Shown here piece after piece: positions 24,479 through 34,480 of a stretch of DNA of 64,000 nt (positions within the stretch are counted from its first letter, which is position 1; every line of letters begins with the position of its first letter). The stretch is from the NCBI GenBank assembly GCA_018398805.1, contig JAGFBZ010001970.1, forward strand, positions 1,576,001-1,640,000, in the 5' to 3' direction. Source of the stretch: Hirundichthys speculiger. Lineage: Eukaryota; Chordata; Actinopteri; Beloniformes; Exocoetidae. Both the position numbers and the translations under genes were made by a program. A model generated the notes under the pieces. The model was not told where the DNA came from. It was given only the letters and a program-made list of their open reading frames with translations, and ran no database searches.

Positions 24479-25659
24479 GACGGAGGAGGTGGATCAAAGG
24501 GATGTCCTGGCTGAATCCAGATGAACTACAAGTCACTTGAGGGGCTAAATCAGCATCTCAATATGTGCTAGTTGCTTTTCTTTAAATAGTTTCATGTTTC
24601 TTACATTTATATATATGTATATTTCTTTTCTTCTCTTTTTTTACTATAATTTGTACTGTACTGTATTATACTGAGTATTACAGCCGTGTTTTATTTGGTA
24701 CCACTTAATTAAACGCTTGGATCCAGTTAGATTTTTGACATTACCAGTTTATGACCAGATTTCATTATTTAGTTATTTATTTTTCTTAATAATTGCAGTA
24801 TCGTTACTTAGCATTATTACGCATTAGAATTGAGGGGTGTAGGATTTTTAAAAAGAAGCAAGACCTCTGCCAAGCGCAACAATTCCCCCATATAGCAATT
24901 TACACCATAAATATTCGTCTTACATATAAAACCGACAATATGCGAACGCTAAAAAAGTACCATATCTTCCTTTTTTTTGTGATGCACACAAAAATAAATA
25001 ATAATGCTATGAAGATTTCATGTAATATTTTTTCAAAGTCAATATATTTGTCATGGTCTGGGGCAGCCATGACAGCCATTTTGGTTTCTGTGTTAAGTTG
25101 GCGTCAATCCCTGTCTTTTGTGTTACCTGTTTCCTGTTTTACTTTGAAGGTCTGTCTTGTCTCCATTGTTTTCAGCTTTGCTTCCTTCCCTCTTGTTATC
25201 CTGATTGTCTGCACCTGCCTCTCGTTGGGGTTCCTGTGTATTTAAGTCTTGTCATGTCCCCTGTCTGTGCTGGTCTGTTGTCTTCTGTTTTTGCGTCTTA
25301 CGTTAAGTAGGTCTTTGTCTCGTGTTAAATGTAGTGATGGTGAGATGAAGCCTCGTGAAGCAGTGTCACACATTGGCCAGATGGTACGAGAAATGGTACA
25401 TTTCTTGCTGCTTCATATGCACATGACACCACCTACTGGTCAGGTTTATAATCACAGCCAGCTGAATCTTAAGATGTGATGCATTGAATTTATGTATCAT
25501 TTATGGCTCTTGCGAATGACTGTGAATAACAAAATGTGTATGACCAAATAATTGGTCTACAAAAATGATCAAATGCATAATAAAATATTGTTTGATTGTA
25601 ATCTCTGTTTAAGGTTTCCCAAAGTAGTATCATAAGAACTGGGAAGACACGCGTTAAAA

Positions 25660-25745
25660 GGGTCGACGAGCCGGGAGTCGAACTCACAAAAACTATGATC
25701 TCTGCACATGGGCTATCTGCCCTAACCACTGCACTACAGGGGCAC
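25660..25745 (-). mobile_element. tRNA-derived SINE head inside the hAT
   Basis: On the minus strand TAGTGCAGTGG (25726-25736) fits an A box and GAGTTCGACTCCC (25673-25685) a B box, spaced as in a tRNA. The body resembles the SINE at 44350-44532 (GCAGTGGTTAGGGC, then GCCCATGTGCAGAG). The ends do not form an acceptor stem, so it is not a tRNA gene. A tail and target duplication were not found, so it is truncated. Confidence 0.6.
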
Positions 25746-25839
25746 CTGAACTTCCTGGGGCAGAGAACCGTCAAAGTTTTTGTGGAACTACGGAGGGGCA
25801 CATTCAATATACTCAATGATGACCATTAAAGGGGTGATT

Positions 25840-25976
25840 TTATGTATATTTATTCAGAAATAGCAATTTTTCAACAGTTTTTGGTTTTTACCGATTCCTT
25901 TTTTTTAGACACAATCTCTCCAGCCTTGGAGAACACCCTTTCACATGGCACAGAGGATGCTGGGCTGCATAAAAAT
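25840..25976 (-). pseudogene. hAT transposase C-terminal fragment, frameshifted
   Basis: Minus-strand translation gives SSVPCERVFSKAGEIVSKK, the signature of the hAT C-terminal dimerisation domain. The frame is then lost in an A-run near 25904-25911. In the next frame it resumes as KPKTVEKLLFLNKYT and a stop at 25840-25842, which is the expected family ending. So only about 45 terminal residues remain, with one frameshift. Upstream catalytic and zinc-finger regions are missing. Confidence 0.85.
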
Positions 25977-26472
25977 GTTTGTGCCATCATGTACAAACTA
26001 TATACTGAACTACCACAAACTGTATAAACACTATCCAAATTCTAGTATCCAAGCTATCCAAACTCTATCCACACTCTGAACTGACCGCAACTCGCCTACA
26101 AAAACCCACATTTTGAATGGAGCCTGTGGCGTTTATAAAGCTGTCAAACCCCATTTCTTGAGACAAGAAATGAACCACTTCCCGAAGCAGTCACGTGGTA
26201 CAGCCAGGCGGTGAAGCTTCGGACGTCATCACTTTTGGCTCCTCCCCAAATGAAGCGACTCTCGATACGCACTTCGAGGACACGCCTCCTCATTTCTCGA
26301 TACGCGCTTCGGAGCTTCGGCACTTTCATAACATCACTAGTTAAATGCTTGTTTGGATAACTTTTGTGGATTTTGGGTATAGTCTGGATTTTGTTTTGTT
26401 TTGAAAATAAATTCCCTTTTTTGCACTCCTGCGCCTGGGTCCTCCATTTCTGCCTCAAAACCTGACAATATT

Positions 26473-26880
26473 GAAATTAAACAACCTCAATGTTTTTATA
26501 GAGATTGCAATAAAATCCGCCTTCTGGATCAGATCTGGATCAGCCTTTCAAATTTGATAGATGTTCCCATTGTCAATCGCTGAGTCAAATTTCATGAGTT
26601 TTGTGCAATAATTAATGGAGAGATTGAGAAACAAAAGTTTTGGCCCCATTAACCACAATATTATTGAAAATGTTAAAGTGATCCAGAATCTAGGATTTCT
26701 TCTGGATCACACCCAAAATTAAATCAGTTCTTCCTTTTCACATTTCTGACAACTCCTGAAAATTTCATCAAAATCCATCCATAACTTTTTGAGTTATCTT
26801 GAACACAGACAAACAAACTAACTGACAGACAGACGAACAGATAAACGCCGGCAAAAACTTAACCTCCTTGGCGGAGGTAA
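26473..26880 (-). repeat. unclassified interspersed repeat ending in CCTCCTTGGCGGAGG
   Basis: Contains AAATTTCATCAAAATCC, CTTTTTGAGTTATCTTG, a run of CAGACAGACA-like units and a terminal CCTCCTTGGCGGAGGTAA. I remember this order of words as a common teleost repeat, but not its class. GACCTCTGCCAAGC near 24862 may be the other side of the same repeat, in which case the LTR inserted into it. Confidence 0.5.
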
Positions 26881-27025
26881 TAAATAAACAAAGCTTAGGC
26901 TGCTAGACATTTATTGCATCTAGTTTTTACGCTGCATAGACAAAATGCTTCCTAACACACACAGACTGTCTTGCAAGTAACATCTGTAGGCAGTTTATCA
27001 TTTACCAAATGCCAGTTGTGTAAAA

Positions 27026-27512
27026 CAGTGGTCCCCAACCTCCGGTCCCCGGCCCGGTACCGGTCCGTGGGTCATTTGGTATCGGCCGCAGAGAAAAAAA
27101 TAAATAACTTCCATTATTACCGTTTGATTTATTATCCGAGTCTAAATGATGTTTTATTTTGAAAAATGACCAGATTCCTTCCATTACATCCGTCTATAAC
27201 TTACTGTTGATGCATGACAAGACTTCAAGACTCGTGTCTCGGTCACATGACACCTTTAAACCCCGAAGCTGGAAAAACAAGTAAAAAACACGACTTTGGA
27301 AAGTGTTTTTAGGCAAAGAGGATGTTACTGATGTTCTGTGGTTACGAGGACGCTTCTAATAAAGTTGCACAGGAATACACTGCGAATTTACGTTTATTAT
27401 AATATATAGAAAATACCACAGTTTTTATGCCGCTCACATCATTTTATTTAGTTGTATTTAGATTGGTCGTGAAAATATTGGCTGACATTAAACCGGTACG
27501 TGGGAGCCACTG
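27026..27512. mobile_element. hAT-type MITE
   Basis: Left end CAGTGGTCCCCAACC and right end, reverse-complemented as CAGTGGCTCCCACG, are hAT-like terminal repeats. The 8-bp flanks GTGTAAAA and GTTTAAAG match at 6 of 8 positions, as expected of an aged duplication. CGGCCCGGTACCGGTCCGTGG follows the left end. The 487-bp element encodes no transposase. Confidence 0.8.
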
Positions 27513-27539
27513 GTTTAAAGGCCACGTGTTATAATAGCT

Positions 27540-27672
27540 GATAGCTGGATTGGTCTCAACTCACACTCAGCTTGCATTTTTCTTTTAATGACTTTGGTTT
27601 GACTCGGACTCAAGCACTCTGCGCTCAAGACTAGACTCAGACTCGAAGTTTGGTGACTTGACTACAACACTG
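27540..27672. repeat. degenerate GACTCGGACTC-type repeat fragment
   Basis: Repeated GACTC/ACTCG words ending in TTTGGTGACTTGACTACAA. I recall similar fragments from fish genomes. Boundaries and class are uncertain. Confidence 0.35.
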
Positions 27673-28512
27673 TCTCAGAAATAACCTGAGCTGTGTGAAT
27701 CCCTCTCTCTGTAAATCACTTCCCTCTCCTTACTTATGTGTTGCAGGTACACAGAGCAATTGACCTCCAACTGCCATTAGAAATTGTTCTCAACGGTTTC
27801 TGATTTGAGTGAAACTGTACTGAAGGAACCAATTTGATTTAGGAATGACTGGGAATGTGACACATCTCAGCTTTGAACTAAAACAGTACTTGTGGGCTCC
27901 CTTGGAGATGCAGCAGCAAAAAAGACACCAGATGATTTATCATACTCACATGCATTCTTTCTTTAAATGAAAAATGAGGGGGGTTGTTTCCCCTCTAGCT
28001 GTAGATTGCTCTGTTGCTCTATATTTTTGATCAAAAAGCCCTGCTGTCATGGCTTCTTCAAAAGGCTAGATTGTAGAATATACAAATGTAACATTTTGCT
28101 GTGTCATAAAAATGACATACCATGAGTTTCTTTTAATGAGATCTTACGGCTTTTCTCAGTGAATTTAAATGTTGCCAATCCATATTGGAATACATCAACA
28201 TCTTGTTAAGGTCTGTACAAATATTGTGAAAGCCCAGCAGATGAATCGTAATGAGTTTGATGGCCAGCACCAGAAAAATAGTTTGAAATTCCAATTAGTT
28301 TAAGTTCTATCCGAATTTATGTGGTTACTAAGTTTTTGATCTCTTTGGACACGTGATATTATATGATATGGGTGTGTTAACAAGATAAAAAATAGATTTT
28401 TTATCACACTGGAGCTTTAATACATTACCAAGCCAGGAAAGAAAAAAAAACACTTTAATTTAATTAAACAAATAGGCAAGAGTGTCCCATGGGAGGAGTG
28501 CTGCAGTGATTA
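27673..28512. other. no feature recognised
   Basis: Unique-looking AT-rich sequence with no terminal repeats or exon signals. Confidence 0.4.
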
Positions 28513-29370
28513 CACTGACATGCCACTTTATTAGGTCCACCTTGCTGGTACCTGGTTGGACCCCTTTCAGCCTTCAGAACTGCCTTAGTTCTCCATTACT
28601 TAGATTCAAGAAGGTGTTGGAAACATTCCTCAGAGATTTTGGTCCAAAGTGACATGTTACCATCACACACTTGTTACAGATTTATCAGCTGCACATCCAT
28701 GATGTGAATCTCCCGTTCCATCGCATCCCAAAGATGCTCTGTTGGATTGAGATCTGGTGGCTTTGATGTTGGACCATTGGAGGTGATTTGTGCTTTGTGA
28801 AGTTATCCTGCTGGAAGTAGCAGCAGCAACAATACTCAGGGAGGTTAAATGATGCTTAGTGGAAACTAAGGAGCCCAACGTTTGCTGAGAAAATATCCCA
28901 CACACCACTACACAACCACCAGATCCATGCTTTCATGTTGTTTATGCCAAATTCTGACCCCTCCATCTGAATGTTGCAGACCAGGCTATTTTCTTCCAGA
29001 TGAGTGAGCCTGGGTGAATTGTCGCCTCAGTTTTCCTATTCTTCGGTGACGGGAGTGGCACCCAGTGTGGTCTTCTCCTGCTGTAGCCCATCTGCTTCAA
29101 AGTTGGATGTGTTGTCCATTCAGAAGTGGTATTCTGCATACATGGTTGCAACAAGTGGTTATTTGAGATACTGTTGCCTTTCAATAATTTAAACCAGTCT
29201 GCCCATTCTCCTCTGACTAGAGATGGTTGCGTGTGAATCAGCAGTTTCTGAAATACTCAGATCAGCCTGTCTGGCACCAACAACCATGCCATGTTTCAAA
29301 GTCATTTAAATCTCTTTTCTTTGCCCATTCTGATGCCAGATGGTTCTGTACTAGTTTTGCACAGACATAG
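28513..29370 (-). mobile_element. decayed Tc1-like transposon
   Basis: A TA dinucleotide (28511-28512) precedes CACTGACATGCCACTTTATTAGG, a recognisable terminal repeat of a fish Tc1-like family. The body matches the minus-strand transposase of that family in order, with large internal deletions. The far terminal repeat is missing or unrecognisable, so the element is truncated near 29370. A possible orphan end of the same family lies at 38603-38620. Confidence 0.8.
28555..29335 (-). pseudogene. Tc1-like transposase pseudogene
   Basis: Minus-strand fragments include TLKQMGYSRRRPHWVPLP and NRKTEATIHPGSLIWKKIAW (29025-29130) from the helix-turn-helix and linker region, and VCGIFSQQTLGSLVSTKHH (28848-28904) from the catalytic core. 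The plus strand at 29310-29333 complements the expected start codon region. Deletions and several frameshifts remove much of the DDE core. No function expected. Confidence 0.8.
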
Positions 29371-31339
29371 ATGAATTTTTAAATTACAAATCTTATAAAG
29401 CATGTTATAGGTAGAGCGCTTTATGCTACAAGTTGCAGAGAAAATCCAGTGTTGTTTGTCTTTACTTTTAAAAGGTCGCTGCTGTGCAGTGATTCACAGT
29501 TTAAGCAGTGATCAATACTGATTAGGAGGATCTTAACTCTTAAAGCCTCACTGTTCAGTGAACAACATTCTCGTCATGCCTCCTGTATCCGGAACATGAT
29601 TTGTTGTACCACCTTCTGATGAATGAGACATACTGTTTTCCTCATTGTTTATTTTTTCTCTTTTTGGGATAATTGAAAGCTAAAGTGAGGCAGTGACATG
29701 CAGGACTAAATGCACAGCTGTTGATGCCAGGCGTCGATAAGATTCAGAGCAAAACAGAGTTTTGATTTAACAACAAAGGCTTAATACGTTTGATTTGTTC
29801 CACCAGCTTATCTTAAGATAAATTTAATTACTTTAGGAAGGCCGTTATTCCAAGCATTCCCCACCCTTTATACCCCCCCTTTTATTGCATAAATATTTAG
29901 TGCTTTTGGCTTATAGCAGCTCCACTAGTTTTCCTGAATGCTTTGGAGACTTACTAAAATACAGGGGCTTTGTATTAACTGGAGTTTTCTGGATATGCTG
30001 CTATCATGGATGTAATGATAATGATGAAGGTGAATATGAAGGAAGAAGTGAATATATTTTTGGAATTTATTGGATGTTTCAGACAGCATTTGTCGCAGTA
30101 TGAATACCAGATGTCTGACCAAAAGAAGTGTATTTACATCCCCGACTCCTCCCTGCAAGTCTTTAGCCTGCTCTTTATCTGTGTGTGGGAAGCAGAATAG
30201 ACACACACTCTGCTGTATGTGGTAATTACTGAGACAGTTTATCCTAATGGACTGTTTAGACTCTATGGATGTAACAGTAAGAGTTTTGTTTCAGTTGATA
30301 ACAACTCTTAGTGCTCAGCTTTAATATCAGGCAAACAGTGGGTCATTTAGCAACATTTTCAAAGGTTAGCGTTAAAAGGTTCTTTGTTGATGAAAATTAT
30401 ACTAGTACAATGTTGTGTGCGTGGTGAAAACAAGACACAAGGTTGTTTAACTTTTGCAGAAGCCATAACTAATGATTTAGACACAGTACTGAAAGTCTTA
30501 ATACCAATCACATGCTAGCATTTTGTGTACCATTAAATCGTATTACCATTAAGTTTGCATTTAATCATGACAACATCCTAAAACAGAGAAAAGTATGCAG
30601 TGTAGCTTTACAGAGGAAAAGATGACTTTAAGAGTAAGAAACCAATATAATAAAATGAAAATGTGCTAAATTTAAACAAAATATGTAGAGTAAATTGGAA
30701 CATTTCCCTCTTATTTGAAAAGTGAATTTGGTCATTAACATCAAAGCAATCTGCATTAACTTTTCATTAACAAACCAAATATTCCATCTGCAAATCCCCA
30801 TTCAGCTCCGCTCAGCATTGTCTTCTGTTAAAATGTACTGCATCTCAAATGCAGGTTATAGAGCCAGAGCAGGATATAAAATAAACAGGAATGATAATAC
30901 AATTCTCTGTTATTACAGCCAATCAAGGGATGTCACTGATAAATGCTCAAATTACATAGATTATGTCTTGTGTTCTGAATGATTTGCACACTTCACACGT
31001 CGGCTTCAACTGTCCATATGTGAGTGAGTCCTTCCTCCTTTTGTCTGTGATGTTCAATGATATTATTTATTCAAAGTCATATTCAGGTCACAATAGTGTT
31101 TCTTACCAAAAAAAAAAAAAAAAGAGACTATTTGAGCAGCTCTACCAACTTTTGTTATATTGGCTTAAATCCTTTTAGTCTAGTCTCTGGGCTTTTATTT
31201 AGTATGAAATTGACAAGTCCTGCATTCTGAAATTTTGATCCCTATTCATACTGATCAAGAACTACTTACGACTCAAAAACTCTATTTAAGTCTATTTAAT
31301 CATGCTGCTCAAATCTATTTTCTTTGTGCTCTTGAGCTT
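29371..31339. other. no feature recognised
   Basis: Unique-looking AT-rich sequence; A run at 31109-31124. Confidence 0.4.
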
Positions 31340-31640
31340 GGCCCTCCCACTGCTACCCGCTCACTCTGCTGTTATTGTTTACCTTCATAACCAATCACAC
31401 ACGTCACCAGCAACCATGAGCCACAGTGACAGAGACAAACAGAGGATGTTTTTTTTAAAACTGAATTAACCTCTACAGGGTGAGAGACATCATGTAAGGT
31501 CCTGGTATGCTTTTATTTACTTATTAATCAATTGTACACTTCTTATAGGCAGCTATGTGGCCTAAAAACTGTGTATATCACAGTTAAGGTCAGTTTTGAA
31601 GCTTTGAAAGTCATAAGAAGTATAATATGAGAAGTTTGCA
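31340..31640 (+). repeat. unclassified interspersed repeat, family B copy 1
   Basis: Shares ordered blocks with 59545-59975: CTGCTGTTATTG.TTACCTT, CACAGTGACAGAGA, GGAGGATGT-like, then TCAGTTTTGAA.CTTTGAAA. The two copies are in the same orientation and about 28 kb apart. No ends or coding sequence recognised. Confidence 0.5.
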
Positions 31641-32878
31641 GCAGAAATATTTTTATGCTTAGTTAAAAAAAATCATGATTTCAACATTGACCATAATAAT
31701 TATGATTATTATTTGTTTCCATAATTGAGCAGCTTATGTACTGATGTACAAGTGTGTCTTGGACATTAGTTGAACTGATGGCACTTTCACTCCATAAAAT
31801 TCCTCTTATCTGATATGAAAGAAACCAGCTCTTCCTGAATTGAGATGGTGTATAAACTAATTTGATACAGTGAATTAAAGTACATCTGTGAGGTGCTCAC
31901 ATTGTATTATTACATGCTGAGAACTTTAATGGGCAATAATGTGAATATGCATGTATGGTATTATAAGATTACATGGAATATTTCCATTTCATATCATTTC
32001 TCAGCCTGGCACATCTTACATATCTTTTTAAAAGCATGTCTTTAAGATTTGTGTTAAAAGATGCCTTATTTCCTCTCACCAACATCAGTGCACAATACTC
32101 TTTTTCTGCTTTTTCTGGCAAATGCAACCCCCAATCAGAAAAATTCAAAGCATGGAAAATGTAAATGTATAATAAAGAAAACAAAATGCAGTTATTCCTT
32201 TTTTTCTACGAATGTCTGCATTAGATTTTGATTATAGAGATTCTGCTCATTCTTTATCTTTTTTTTTTTTTTTCCAGATATCTCACCTTTAATATCTGAT
32301 CAGTTTATTTAAATTTACACTGTAGGCATCCAGCATAAGATCAGGTTTCTATTATTTGCTTTATTGCCTCTACTATATATGTTTTGTCTTTTTTTTACTG
32401 CTGTGGTTTCAGGAGGTTTGTTAAGATTTTTTAAGATGAGTCTTTATCTTCTTTTGTTGCACTTTTAAAGCTTCTTTTTTACTTGAGTTTTCTTTGTCTT
32501 ATATTCTGTTTTGTGTGTTTGGTGGTTTTCTTTACTTGCTGTCTTATTTTGACAGTGCTACCACTTATGTGTTGGTATAAGTCTGTGTTCTTCTGTTCCT
32601 CTGCCCTGATTGTCCCATCCTTCCATGTGCATATGTTGTCATATTTAGCTCATGCTCGAGCTATGATGCTAACTAGTGATACCTCACATACATTCTGATC
32701 ATAATAAAGGTCAGTACATCCTCATTACGTGAAACACCTGAAAGTTGTGTTTGAGTTAAAATGAGGACACTATCACAGATGGATATCCAAGCTGTACAAT
32801 GGCACAGGACATAATATTCCATTAACAGAAATTAAAATAAGCTTCCAAATACAAATCACTGGATAGCCCAGACCATAA
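31641..32878. other. no feature recognised
   Basis: AT-rich, with a T run at 32260-32275. A frame open at 32483-32698 is T-rich and lacks coding features. Confidence 0.4.
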
Positions 32879-33895
32879 AGGCTGATTTATACTTCTGCAT
32901 CAAAGCCATGGTGTACCTACATCTTACGTGTGGACCCTTTACCATGGGCTGAGCCAGACAACCTCTCTCCAAATGTAACTGCACAGCACGTCGACGAAGA
33001 CCACAGGAAATGTAATCGGTCAGCTTGGTAGTTGTTTTTTCATTTTTTTCATCTTTGTATTTCCCACTGCTGCCACTTCTCTGTCATTTTTTAAGTCAGC
33101 TACAACGATAGTTTTCTGCAACGTCTAAAAAAAATGCTGATGTCAACTGTTAGGAAAATTAACAAGAACTCAGTAATGATTCAGACTTTAAAGCAGGTTT
33201 TTATTCTCGTGGCGAGGAAGCAGTTTACATGTCGGTCAATAATGCAAAGTGCTCTGAAGTTTGTTTGAGAGTCATCACCTTATACCCTCTTCTCATTAAT
33301 AAGACATGACTTTTTATGCTCAGCAAATGGTTGAGTAATCTACACACATGGACAGTGATTTTCAAACCCGTCATAGAAGTGGGAGAACTTTAGTGGTGCG
33401 GAGACCCGGCCAAAAAGATTAACAATATAGAAGTCACAGAGGTAAAACAATAATGTTCTACAACGGGATAGAAATCATTCCAGTCACCTGACCTTCGCTC
33501 CAAAGGGTTAACATAGATCTCTGCACCAGACCTCACTCATATATTGGGTCACAGAAGGTTGAATAATAGTATTTGTCAAAGGATAACAGCATATAAAAGT
33601 CTTATTCTTCCACCAATCATCATTCATCAGTGCCAACTCCCACATATATACTTTTTTAATTTTATTTTATTTTTATTTGCTTCTTTGCTATGTCTGAGCT
33701 ACAGTATACAAAGGAAGTAAACAAAAGGTATCTCAGCACTGCAAAGTGCTGCAGAAAAGAATCTTCACCACAATATAGCAGTCGGCTGTGTAATTACAGA
33801 GCAATGCAAACGACAACGCAGAAGTATAAACGCCAAAGACATCGTAGGGCCCGTACATAGTCTACGTGCATATCTGCAGAAGAATAAATCAGGCT
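32879..33895. mobile_element. Harbinger-like MITE, possibly containing a nested LTR-like insert
   Basis: AGGCTGATTTATACTTCTGC at the left matches the reverse complement of the right end at 18 of 20 positions. TAA flanks both sides (32876-32878, 33896-33898), fitting a 3-bp PIF/Harbinger target duplication. GTACCTACATCTTACG inside the left end and CGTAGACTATGTACGG inside the inverted right end are similar subterminal words. It encodes no transposase. An inner block at 33148-33644 looks different and may be a second element. Confidence 0.75.
33148..33644 (-). mobile_element. possible solo LTR nested in the MITE
   Basis: The block runs TGTTAGG to TCCCACA, so it starts TG and ends CA on both strands. 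A minus-strand AATAAA lies about 50 bp from its minus-strand 3' end, as in an LTR. No 5-bp target duplication is visible (TCAAC against TATAT), which weakens the case. Confidence 0.3.
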
Positions 33896-34028
33896 TAAAA
33901 TGAACACAATAACACCACCCATTTTGGCATTTTTAGGATTCTTGTACAACATGGGCTACTGTGTCTGATATGTCTGTAATAGATCCACCTTTTGAATGGC
34001 AAGACCATCTGAGTTTTCCAATGAAAGC

Positions 34029-34480
34029 TTACTTCTCTCCACAAACGCAGTACCCCTGGGCTGTGTCCGACGTGGCCCCTGGCTCCTTTAGCCGAGCCTC
34101 AGCAGAGGAGCTGTAGGGGAGCTCCCTGCAGAAGTCCACAGCATCACCTCGCTTTTCACGTGTCATTTCAGTGGTGACATCACAAATGACCGCAGTGGCG
34201 GCTTCGCCAGCTCATCCAGACTCCTGCTTCAGACCGGAAGGCGGTGGTCCCGCTCCTCACAGCCTTGCAGTCCAAATGGCTTCAGAACTTTGTTGGGTCT
34301 TGGCAGAGGACTGGGTAAAGTTATTCGCTACCTGGGGGTGTCTTGGCTGGAGGTGGATCCATCTGTGATGAAGCCCTCAGGAATTGCAAGGCTGCGATCA
34401 TTTGGACCGACACGCGGTTAGCACAGATGGCCTGCTGCTTAACTAAGCTTTGTCTTCGGACCCCTCCAGGCCAACCCACA
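34029..34480 (-). other. GC-rich block with open minus-strand frames; possible exon(s) or promoter
   Basis: About 450 bp are clearly richer in G+C than the surrounding tens of kilobases. On the minus strand, ATG at 34164-34166 opens 45 codons to TAA at 34029-34031 (contains DAVDFCRELPYSSSAEARL). The frame is also open 14 codons upstream of that ATG. A second ATG at 34399-34401 opens 23 codons to a CAG|GTAGCG donor-like site at 34331-34332. GC-rich DNA gives open frames easily, and no domain is recognised. It could be coding exons, a promoter-proximal region, or a GC-rich insert. Confidence 0.3.

Larger units (their letters stand above)
25332..26339 (-). mobile_element. internally deleted hAT DNA transposon nested in the LTR
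   Basis: The element starts TAGTGATG and ends CATCACTA, with an exact 8-bp target duplication GTTAAATG on both sides (25324-25331, 26340-26347), the hallmark size for hAT. Subterminal sequences share GAAGC-rich words. It keeps the last part of a transposase on the minus strand and carries a SINE head, so most of the original coding region has been deleted. Its insertion separates the two halves of the solo LTR, which makes it younger than the LTR. Confidence 0.9.
25049..26467 (+). mobile_element. solo LTR of an LTR retrotransposon, split by a hAT insertion
   Basis: It begins TGTCATGG and ends CCTGACA, with the 5-bp duplication ATATT on both sides (25044-25048 and 26468-26472). Without the hAT and its duplicated 8 bp, the LTR is 403 bp. 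A TATA-like TATTTAAG lies at 25239-25246 and AATAAA near 26406, on the plus strand and in the right order. No internal retroviral-type genes are present, so this is a recombined solo LTR. The family was not identified; the closing words resemble fish Gypsy-type LTRs. Confidence 0.85.

Noticed and set aside
24793..25245. 150-codon plus-strand frame
   Set aside because: It runs from unique DNA into the solo LTR at 25049, so it is not a gene.
25660..25745. A functional tRNA gene
   Set aside because: A and B boxes are present, but the ends cannot form an acceptor stem and the body matches a SINE head.
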